A program made the position numbers and the translations under genes. Under the pieces are notes generated by a model, which ran no database searches, was not told where the DNA came from, and saw only the letters and a program-made list of their open reading frames with translations. Shown piece by piece: positions 1 through 4,835 of a stretch of DNA of 5,437 nt (its first letter is position 1; every line of letters starts with the position of its first letter). The DNA is from Gemmatimonadaceae bacterium (GTDB lineage: Bacteria > Gemmatimonadota > Gemmatimonadetes > Gemmatimonadales > Gemmatimonadaceae), in contig JANWKK010000056.1 of NCBI GenBank assembly GCA_025451425.1, forward strand, positions 1 through 5,437, read 5' to 3'.

Positions 1-400
1 GCACTTGATACGCGACCGCGAGCGCGGTGAGCAGCGTGCCACCGTCCGTCTTCGCCAATTCCGCGGCCGCGAGCACGGCGGCGAAGTTGTCGGATGGGTG
101 ACAGGTTTCGCGTGCGGCGAGATAGCTGTCATTGAAATCGAGATATCGTACCAACGCGCCGTTCAACAGCGCCGCTCGATCTGGCGCGCTCCGACCGCCG
201 CCGATGAGCGTACAGGAACCTTCGAGTGAAAAGTCCGTGACGTACTGGCGAACGTAGCGCACAGGATCGGCACCGAGTGCTCCGATGGCGCAGCCTAACG
301 AGTCAAGGATGCGGACCTTGAGGGTCAGGCGGCGCGCCGGAGACAGGCTCTCCACTGCTGAGCCAACAATGAACTCGGCCATCTCCTCCAGAGCCGTCAT
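1..400 (-). CDS. MmgE/PrpD family protein (2-methylcitrate dehydratase-like), N-terminal part, cut by window edge
   Basis: Seen: from ATG at 400 on the minus strand, 133 codons stay open to the left edge, so the C-terminal two thirds or more lies outside (the family is usually about 450-480 residues). The translation starts MTALEEMAEF and contains LDSLGCAIGALGADP (residues 32-46), then NGALVRYLDFNDSY (80-93) and CHPSDNFAAVLAAAE (100-114). Known: the LDxxG helix and the LDFND...HPSDN block mark the helical core of MmgE/PrpD proteins; PrpD dehydrates 2-methylcitrate in propionate catabolism in the cytoplasm. The block LDFNDSYLAARETCHPSDN looks very like PrpD/MmgE proper, but the family also holds other dehydratases and decarboxylases, so the substrate is not settled. 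A GAGG at 409-412 lies 8 bases before the ATG and supports this start. No other methylcitrate-cycle gene is visible. It is divergent from the small ORF at 619. Confidence 0.9.
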   Translation of the reverse strand, partial: MTALEEMAEFIVGSAVESLSPARRLTLKVRILDSLGCAIGALGADPVRYVRQYVTDFSLEGSCTLIGGGRSAPDRAALLNGALVRYLDFNDSYLAARETCHPSDNFAAVLAAAELAKTDGGTLLTALAVAYQV

Positions 401-453
401 GCGCGTTACCTCGCGTTGCGTTGATGGTGGAAGGTGTCGGCATCGCGCGTATC

Positions 454-526
454 ACGACAATGACACGCGTGTACCACCGTCGTCGACGGCCGTACCAGCG
501 ACAGAAATTCGCGCCGCCGCTAGAGT
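454..526 (+). promoter_or_regulatory. Promoter-like module, copy A (GCGACA-N17-TAGAGT with upstream conserved blocks)
   Basis: A -35-like GCGACA (498-503) is followed after exactly 17 bases by a -10-like TAGAGT (521-526). Upstream are ACGACAATGA (454-463) and two GTACCA direct repeats (471-476 and 492-497) 21 bases apart. The whole layout recurs without gaps at 2777-2849, which is the main support, since neither hexamer is a perfect sigma-70 match. A start near 533 would give an untranslated leader of about 86 bases before the small ORF at 619. The reverse complement of the outer block contains TTGTCG, so a role for the divergent dehydratase gene is also possible. Promoter function is inferred. 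Confidence 0.5.
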
Positions 527-553
527 GCTAAACGTGGCGACCAGTATCGAAGG

Positions 554-586
554 GACTCGCCAATCTGGCGATACATCTCGCGAGTC
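554..586 (+). other. Leader inverted repeat, possible RNA hairpin
   Basis: GACTCGC (554-560) and GCGAGTC (580-586) are perfect 7-base inverted arms around 19 bases. A smaller competing stem CGCC/GGCG (558-561 with 567-570) uses part of the left arm, so two exclusive folds are possible. It lies in the predicted 5' leader, about 20 bases before the AGGAGG of the small ORF. No T-run follows, so it is not an ordinary terminator. It could be a regulatory leader, an operator or chance. Confidence 0.25.
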
Positions 587-604
587 GCTGAACTAGACTC
601 ACCC

Positions 605-610
605 AGGAGG
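605..610 (+). promoter_or_regulatory. Ribosome binding site AGGAGG for the small ORF
   Basis: A perfect consensus Shine-Dalgarno AGGAGG ends 8 bases before the ATG at 619. It is the best match seen ahead of any gene in the window and is the chief reason to take the short reading frame seriously. Confidence 0.5.
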
Positions 611-618
611 AATACGTC

Positions 619-816
619 ATGACCGGCTACCTAACGCCATTCGCCGCCTTGGCGGCACTGATAGCGAAGGCTTTCACTTCCAGACGCCACCGCCAGAAGT
701 CTGCTCACTTGGTCGCGCTCTTCCCCGCCACCGCACGCACGCCGATCCGACGATCGCGCTTACTGCAACGGGACGAAGGCGTGCCGTCACGCCGAAGCCG
801 CGTCGATCGCGACTGA
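619..816 (+). CDS. Small hypothetical protein (65 aa), not recognised
   Basis: No family is recognised. Seen: ATG at 619 preceded by a perfect AGGAGG with 8-base spacing, itself behind the promoter-like module at 454-526. The product begins MTGYLTPFAALAALIAKAF, a hydrophobic, alanine-rich stretch of about 15 residues that could be a short membrane or amphipathic segment. An arginine-rich tail (about residues 22-65) follows, with no cysteine or motif pattern. The last 30 bases overlap the 3' end of the convergent glgA gene, where the reading is constrained by the other strand; the arginine-rich tail may therefore be accidental. Alternatives: a leader peptide, a remnant of a longer decayed gene, or only a spurious frame behind a chance Shine-Dalgarno. 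It could equally be the 5' part of a frameshifted gene, but I see no continuation in the other frames. Confidence 0.35.
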   Translation: MTGYLTPFAALAALIAKAFTSRRHRQKSAHLVALFPATARTPIRRSRLLQRDEGVPSRRSRVDRD

Positions 817-2691
817 GAAATCCGTGCCCTCCCAGTGGCCTGGCTCCGTCCAGAAGAAGGTGAATCTGAGTGGCGCTGTCTGATCGACCGGAACCGGAAG
901 GTCGACATAATCGACGCCGACGCCCGTCGCCATGGATGACGAGTCGCGCACGTCACGCCACTCGTTGGCGGTCCAGTGCAGTCTGAACGCTGCGCGAGCG
1001 AGGACGCGGAGTGTACATCCAGGTTGGATCGTGCGAGGGCGTCGGTTGAACTTCCACATTTCGTACCGTGGTCGCGCCAGCGGATCCCCTTCCTGATATC
1101 GTGCGACCACGGCAGGGAGCCGGTCGAATACCGCACCGTCTTTTGTGGAGCGCAGCAGTTTGATGTACTCCGCGTGCCTATAGAGCGAGATGTATTCGTC
1201 TGCTACTCTGGGCCAGCCGAACTCTCTGCTCATCGCGCGCCGCATCATCTTCCTCCAACCGTCGGTGTCGGCGTACCGCTCGCCGGCTCGGTGTACGCTT
1301 GCCAGGAGCGCCTCAGGTGAGTAGTCGTTAAACAGGAACCCGCTAATCCCATCCTCGATGGTGTCCGCGAGACCGCCGACTCGACGCGCGATTGGGATCG
1401 TGCCGTAGCGTTGCGCGCGCATCTGTGTGAGACCGCAGGGTTCGTAGAACGACGGCATGAGGAGAGCATCGGCGGCGCCGAGCACTCGGTGCTCCATCTC
1501 ATCGCTGAAGTCCAGTCGCAGGACCACTCGCCTCGGAGCGGCAGCCGCGAGATCTGCGAGCGCCTTCTCGTATCTCGCCTCTCCTTGGCCGAGAAACACG
1601 AACTGTGCATCGCTGCGACTCAGGAAGTCGGCTCCGAGAACGAGGTCGAACCCCTTCTGTTGCGCGAGACGCGTGCACATCGCGAAGAGGAGCGAGGACG
1701 GCCGTTCTTCAAGTCCGCACGATCGCTGCAACGCGGCCTTGCACGTTGCCTTGCCCGCGAGATCTCCAGGAGCGTATCGCGCGGGGAGCGACATGTCCGT
1801 CGCGGGATTCCAAACCTCGGAATCGATGCCGTTGGTCACTCCTACCAGGCGGTCGCCAAGCGCGGCGAACGTCTCGTGCAGCCCAAACCCACCTTCTGGT
1901 GTACGAAGCTCGCGGGCATGAGTCGGACTGACCGTCACCGCAAGATCACAATGGGTCATTCCGCTCTTGAGAAAATTCATACGGCCATTCGATTCGAATC
2001 GTCGCGAGTCGTACGAGTCGCCGGCGAATGCCACGTCCGCGATCGTTTCCAAGGGAAAGCTTCCTTGAAAGCCAGCGTTGTGCACCGAGAACACACTCAG
2101 TGGACGAGGATGGACAGCCGATGCCCGGGCCGCTCGTAAGGCGGCAATCGCGAGCGCTGTATGCCAGTCGTGCGCGTGCACGATGCTCGCTCTTTGAGCA
2201 ATGCGCGGCAGTGCGTGAAGCGCCGCGAGACTGAAGAGCGCGAACCGCCGGGCATTGTCGGGGTAATCAACTCCTCGTTCGCCATAAATTCCCTCGCGAT
2301 CGCAGAAAGCAGGGTGGGCAATGAAAAACATCCGCGGCTTTCCTGATTGGGTGACAGTGCGGTATAGTTGTACCTCCTCAGTGCGCGGCCCGACGCGAAC
2401 GCCGAGCGACACTCCTACGGCTTCGAGCTCAATCGCCGATTCTCGAATCACGCGGTAGAGCGGCATGACCACACTCACGCCGATTCCACGCGTGGCCTGA
2501 AATGCAGCAAGACCGGCGACTGCCTCCCCAAGGCCACCGGTGCGCGCGAACGGCCAGTACTCCGCGGCGAGGTGGATAACCTCGAGGCGTTCGGGCCTCG
2601 AGATGTGGCTCGGTCGCACACTGCGGACGCGTCGCGGTACAGCGTGGGGCCCGGGCTGTGGCAACGCAGACTTGAGATCTGCGGTCGTCAT
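787..2691 (-). CDS. glgA: Glycogen/starch synthase, GT5 family, with C-terminal extension
   Basis: Role: transfers glucose from ADP- (or UDP-) glucose to the non-reducing end of an alpha-1,4-glucan; cytoplasmic storage-glucan synthesis. Seen in 634 residues: a 35-residue N-terminal extension; the sugar-nucleotide loop FARTGGLGEAV (48-58); HAHDWH (172-177); SVHNAGFQG (202-210); TNGIDSEVWNP (286-296); RLAQQKGFDL (341-350); and PSFYEPCGLTQM (413-424), carrying the conserved glutamate, then GTIPIARRVGGLADTI. The GT-B core spans about 36-510, matching the usual length of about 475. Residues about 515-634 are extra: LRVLARAAFRLHWTANEW, then a run ending in FTFFWTEPGHWEGTDFSV, like the C-terminal beta domain of bacterial GH15 glucoamylases (from memory). 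The motif usually reads KTGGLGD or KTGGLAD; here Lys is Arg and the last residue is Glu. The ATG at 2691 has AGGA 10-11 bases upstream. Start choice is moderate, since the first 35 residues are not conserved. Confidence 0.95.
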   Translation of the reverse strand: MTTADLKSALPQPGPHAVPRRVRSVRPSHISRPERLEVIHLAAEYWPFARTGGLGEAVAGLAAFQATRGIGVSVVMPLYRVIRESAIELEAVGVSLGVRVGPRTEEVQLYRTVTQSGKPRMFFIAHPAFCDREGIYGERGVDYPDNARRFALFSLAALHALPRIAQRASIVHAHDWHTALAIAALRAARASAVHPRPLSVFSVHNAGFQGSFPLETIADVAFAGDSYDSRRFESNGRMNFLKSGMTHCDLAVTVSPTHARELRTPEGGFGLHETFAALGDRLVGVTNGIDSEVWNPATDMSLPARYAPGDLAGKATCKAALQRSCGLEERPSSLLFAMCTRLAQQKGFDLVLGADFLSRSDAQFVFLGQGEARYEKALADLAAAAPRRVVLRLDFSDEMEHRVLGAADALLMPSFYEPCGLTQMRAQRYGTIPIARRVGGLADTIEDGISGFLFNDYSPEALLASVHRAGERYADTDGWRKMMRRAMSREFGWPRVADEYISLYRHAEYIKLLRSTKDGAVFDRLPAVVARYQEGDPLARPRYEMWKFNRRPRTIQPGCTLRVLARAAFRLHWTANEWRDVRDSSSMATGVGVDYVDLPVPVDQTAPLRFTFFWTEPGHWEGTDFSVAIDAASA

Positions 2692-2727
2692 AACTTTCTA
2701 ATCCTCGGCAGCTTGGGGAATCTTTTC

Positions 2728-2768
2728 CGAACCGGCAATCGGTTCGCGATCACAAGCTGACCGGTTCG
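2728..2768. promoter_or_regulatory. Candidate operator upstream of glgA (CGAACCG-N5-CGGTTCG plus a further CGGTTCG)
   Basis: CGAACCG (2728-2734) and CGGTTCG (2740-2746) form a perfect 7-base inverted repeat with a 5-base centre. A third copy, CGGTTCG (2762-2768), lies 22 bases on from the second, about two helical turns. The cluster sits about 37-77 bases upstream of the glgA ATG, where its promoter should be. No T-run follows on either strand, which argues against a terminator. A dimeric repressor or activator site is inferred. Confidence 0.3.
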
Positions 2769-2776
2769 CACGTCAG

Positions 2777-2849
2777 ACGACAATGATGCGACTGTACTGG
2801 CATCCGCGACGGTCGTACTAGCGACACGCCTCGACTCGACCGTTAGACT
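2777..2849 (+). promoter_or_regulatory. Promoter-like module, copy B (GCGACA-N17-TAGACT)
   Basis: GCGACA (2821-2826), a 17-base spacer and TAGACT (2844-2849) repeat the hexamers and spacing of the module at 454-526. Upstream, ACGACAATGA (2777-2786) is identical and sits at the same distance. GTACT occurs at 2794-2798 and 2815-2819, again 21 bases apart. A start near 2856 would leave a leader of about 76 bases before the DUF488 ATG. Promoter and operator function are inferred from the shared layout. Confidence 0.5.
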
Positions 2850-2931
2850 CGTGGACGTGACAGCGGCGATCACGCGTTCGCCGTTCGAGCAACGCACCGA
2901 ACGAGATCACCCACATGTGCCGGGATGTGAT

Positions 2932-3342
2932 ATGCTAAGACTCAAGCGCGCGTACGAACCGGCATCCAGCTCGGATGGCCGTCGGATCCTGGTCGATCGG
3001 CTTTGGCCCCGCGGTCTGAGTAAGCGACGTGCGGCGATCGACGAATGGATGAAGGAAATCGCGCCTTCCGCGCAGCTCCGGCGATGGTTCGGCCACGATC
3101 CGGACAGGTGGCCAGAGTTCCAACGACGCTACAAGCGCGAGCTGCAAGAGCAGGGTGATCTGTTGCGAAAGATCGCAACGCTAGCGTCGCGCAGTCGCGT
3201 CACCCTCGTGTTTGGCGCGCGGGACGAGGTGCATAACGATGCCGTCGTATTAGCGGCGCTTGTCCGCGCGCGCATGAACCGCCGGAAGGCCAGCATGACA
3301 AGGGGCCGGCGCCGCCCGCTCGCCTCAGGGCGACGCCGGTAA
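2932..3342 (+). CDS. DUF488 family protein (YeaO-like)
   Basis: A 136-residue cytoplasmic protein of the DUF488/YeaO family, whose biochemical role is not established. Seen: LKRAYEP (residues 4-10), DGRRILVDRLWPRGLSK (15-31), IDEWMKEIAPS (36-46), the hallmark RWFGHDPDRWPEF (51-63), RRYKREL (65-71) and VTLVFGARDEVHNDAVVL (90-107). These are the family's conserved blocks in the expected order. The usual length is about 115-120; residues about 117-136 are an extra, very basic tail (RRK...RGRRRP...GRRR) encoded across a strong hairpin. The reading frame is open back to 2851, but the family homology begins at the ATG at 2932, which has a GGGA 6 bases upstream. It is divergent from glgA and convergent with the PAS-LuxR gene, so probably monocistronic, read from the promoter-like module at 2777-2849. 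Confidence 0.9.
   Translation: MLRLKRAYEPASSSDGRRILVDRLWPRGLSKRRAAIDEWMKEIAPSAQLRRWFGHDPDRWPEFQRRYKRELQEQGDLLRKIATLASRSRVTLVFGARDEVHNDAVVLAALVRARMNRRKASMTRGRRRPLASGRRR
3306..3339 (+). terminator. Strong GC hairpin at the end of the DUF488 gene (terminator-like, no T-tract)
   Basis: CCGGCG (3306-3311) pairs with CGCCGG (3334-3339), and CGCCC (3313-3317) with GGGCG (3328-3332). One C-A mismatch lies between them, and the loop is 10 bases. The stem ends just before the TAA stop of the DUF488 gene and stands near the convergent junction. No run of T follows on the plus strand, so it is not a textbook intrinsic terminator. It may protect the mRNA 3' end or help separate converging transcription. 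Confidence 0.35.
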
Positions 3343-3403
3343 CGATGCCCGCAATGCTCAACGACGTCCTCACAGGATCTGGCTTCGCGCGAGATTACTA
3401 AAG

Positions 3404-4078
3404 CTATTCGATGAGCCCGCGCCGCTGGGCGTGCGTCACCGCCTCGAGGCGGTTGTGTGTGCGCAGCTTGCGGTTGATGTGGTGGAGGTGGTTGCGGAGC
3501 GTCTGGGCGGAGATGCTCAACCGAGCGGCACTGGCCGCGGGGTTGCCGCCGTCCGCAAAGAGCTTGAGAATGCGGCGCTCCTGCTCCGACAGTGCCTCGA
3601 CGGGCGCGTACTCGGATGGATCGTCGGTGAGCCTAACGAGTTTCTGGGCGACTTCCATCATCTGGTTGAGTAGCTCCTCCTTGCGGCGGCGTTGCGTGAT
3701 GTCGTGCGCCAAACGGACGAAGAGCCTGCGCCCCGTTCGATGATTGTCGAAGACGATCGTCGAAATGTTTACCCAGATTCGGTCACCAGCGCGCACACGT
3801 ACCTCAAGGTCAAAATTCTCAATGCCCCGAGATGCTCCATTACAGCGGCGAGTCGATGCGTCGAAGCCCCCGGCGAGTGCTCGAGTGCCCAGCGCGTCGC
3901 GTGCCTCGAGCACCTCGTCGATGTTGCGGTAGACGACTTCGCTCGCTGCGTAACCAAATAGCTTCTCCGCGGCCCCGTTCCAGGAGCAGATCTCGCCGCC
4001 ATCGGTGACAGTATAAGCGGCGTCGGCGGTCTGCTCGAGCAGGACGAACAACTCTGCCTCGAGGATTGAGGTGTTCAT
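3404..4078 (-). CDS. PAS domain-containing LuxR-type transcriptional regulator
   Basis: A 224-residue cytoplasmic regulator. Seen: a PAS domain at about 8-128 (AAYTVTDGGEICSWNGAAEKLFGY, residues 20-43, then ENFDLEVRVRAGDRIWVNIST and FVRLAHDITQRRR), a short helical linker at 129-150, and a LuxR-type helix-turn-helix at about 160-224 (LSEQERRILKLFADG, then AARLSISAQTLRNHLHHI and NRLEAVTHAQRRGLIE). The recognition-helix part TLRNHLHHINRKL fits LuxR/FixJ proteins. There is no receiver domain, so control is presumably by a ligand, cofactor or redox state sensed by PAS; no haem- or flavin-binding residues are obvious to me. The start is the ATG at 4078, because it overlaps the TGA of the response regulator as ATGA (translational coupling) and the PAS homology begins just after. 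The longer frame to 4243 lies inside the response regulator and shows no homology. Target genes are unknown. Confidence 0.9.
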   Translation of the reverse strand: MNTSILEAELFVLLEQTADAAYTVTDGGEICSWNGAAEKLFGYAASEVVYRNIDEVLEARDALGTRALAGGFDASTRRCNGASRGIENFDLEVRVRAGDRIWVNISTIVFDNHRTGRRLFVRLAHDITQRRRKEELLNQMMEVAQKLVRLTDDPSEYAPVEALSEQERRILKLFADGGNPAASAARLSISAQTLRNHLHHINRKLRTHNRLEAVTHAQRRGLIE

Positions 4079-4776
4079 GGCGTCAATCGAGCCTCTTTCA
4101 AATCGCGCCCGCGACGGAGGCTGAATCCCACTCCGCGAACATTCGCAATGAGAGGCTCGCCCGCCACTTCGGTCAGTTTGCGACGCAAGTTCTTGATATG
4201 GACATCCACCACGTTGCTCTCGGGATCGAACTGCATGTCCCACACTTTTTCCAGGAGTGTGGTACGGCGGACCACCTCCTCTGGGTGAAAAAGGAAATAC
4301 TCGAGCAGCTGAAACTCTTTTGGCGTGAGGTCGAGCGGCCGATCGTTCGCGGTCGCGACGTGTCTCAGGCGGTCCATAACGATCACGTCATAACGCAGTA
4401 TGTCGAGGCGCGCCGCGCCCCCACGCCGGCAGAGCGCTCTGATCCGAGCGAGTAGCTCAACGAATGGAAACGGCTTTGCCAAATAATCATCGGCGCCGGC
4501 ATCCAGACCGCGGACAACGTCCTCGACCGCGTCGCGCGATGTGAGCATCAGGATTGGCGTGTTTCGCCCCTCACGCCTGAGTTCCGTGGCGATCTGAAAG
4601 CCGTTCTTCTTGGGAAGCACCACGTCGAGCAGGATGAGATCGTACTCGTTGACGTGCGCTAACATCGTCGCCTCATCGCCGTCCCGAGCCAGATCAACGC
4701 CGTACCCCTCCTCGCGTAGCCCCAGTTCGATGAATCCGGCAATCTTTCGGTCGTCTTCCACGACGAGGATTCTCAT
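4075..4776 (-). CDS. OmpR/PhoB-family two-component response regulator
   Basis: A 233-residue DNA-binding response regulator. Seen: receiver domain about 1-115, starting MRILVVEDDRKIAGF, with acidic residues Glu7, Asp8 and Asp9, phospho-acceptor Asp51 in LILLDVVLPKKNG, switch Thr79 in PILMLTSRDA and Lys101 in DDYLAKPFPFVELLARIRAL. The winged-helix domain at about 128-222 has LDLTPKEFQLLEYFLFHPEEVVR, then NVVDVHIKNLRRKL (188-201) as the recognition helix and VRGVGFSLR as the wing. All phosphorylation residues are present, so it should be active. The gene follows the histidine kinase after 59 bases and overlaps the PAS-LuxR gene by ATGA. The order kinase then regulator is the reverse of the commonest order. 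The ATG at 4776 has no good Shine-Dalgarno. It resembles CusR/CopR/QseB-type regulators generally, but the signal cannot be named. Confidence 0.96.
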   Translation of the reverse strand: MRILVVEDDRKIAGFIELGLREEGYGVDLARDGDEATMLAHVNEYDLILLDVVLPKKNGFQIATELRREGRNTPILMLTSRDAVEDVVRGLDAGADDYLAKPFPFVELLARIRALCRRGGAARLDILRYDVIVMDRLRHVATANDRPLDLTPKEFQLLEYFLFHPEEVVRRTTLLEKVWDMQFDPESNVVDVHIKNLRRKLTEVAGEPLIANVRGVGFSLRRGRDLKEARLTP

Positions 4777-4804
4777 GGCTGCACGTTACCGTACGTCGTT
4801 GAGT

Positions 4805-4826
4805 CCGATCTGAAGTCGATGTGAAG
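4805..4826 (-). promoter_or_regulatory. Tandem 11-bp repeat, likely OmpR/PhoB-type binding site
   Basis: On the minus strand, CTTCACATCGA (4826-4816) is followed at once by CTTCAGATCGG (4815-4805), matching at 9 of 11 positions. Head-to-tail half-sites with an 11-base step are the known pattern for OmpR/PhoB winged-helix dimers. It lies in the 59-base gap between kinase and response regulator, about 29-50 bases upstream of the regulator's ATG. Autoregulation by the adjacent regulator is the natural inference. No clear sigma-70 hexamers were found beside it. Confidence 0.5.
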
Positions 4827-4835
4827 CTTTCTTCA

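Noticed and set aside
463..472. Perfect 10-base palindrome ACACGCGTGT in the first promoter-like module
   Set aside because: It is not kept in the second module copy (TGCGACTGTA region), so it is unlikely to be the shared operator; probably chance.
5..596. Plus-strand frames at 5-229 and 285-596
   Set aside because: The first is antisense to the MmgE/PrpD coding region. The second overlaps its start and the intergenic promoter module. Neither has a ribosome binding site or a recognisable motif.
743..756. Small inverted repeat CGATC/GATCG downstream of glgA as a possible terminator
   Set aside because: The stem is only 5 bases with no T-tract, too weak to call, and it lies inside the small plus-strand frame.
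705..1136. Minus-strand frame of 143 codons overlapping the 3' end of glgA
   Set aside because: It is an out-of-frame reading within glgA's C-terminal module and the flanking small-ORF region. The composition is Arg/Ser-rich and no domain is seen.
1411..2139. Long plus-strand reading frame (242 codons), with overlapping frames at 1457-1921, 1605-1931, 976-1320 and 2368-2760
   Set aside because: All lie antisense to glgA, whose conserved GT5 motifs run through the whole region. The translations show no family pattern and are rich in Arg and Ser, as expected for shadows in GC-rich DNA.
2688..2897. Minus-strand 69-codon frame (GTG start) ending in an ATGA overlap with glgA
   Set aside because: The overlap looks like translational coupling, but the frame crosses the promoter module and operator-like repeats, has no good ribosome binding site, and the peptide is low-complexity Val/Ser/Thr/Ala with no family match.
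2851..2931. 27-codon upstream extension of the DUF488 frame
   Set aside because: It begins at or before the predicted transcription start, carries no family residues, and the family's N-terminus begins exactly at the ATG at 2932.
4079..4243. N-terminal 55-codon extension of the PAS-LuxR frame
   Set aside because: It lies inside the response regulator coding sequence in another frame and has no homology. The ATG at 4078 in the ATGA overlap is a far better start.
4823..4834. GAAG-CTTT-CTTC inverted repeat at the end of the kinase gene as a terminator
   Set aside because: The stem is only 4 bases with no T-run; it overlaps the tandem 11-bp repeat, which explains part of the symmetry.
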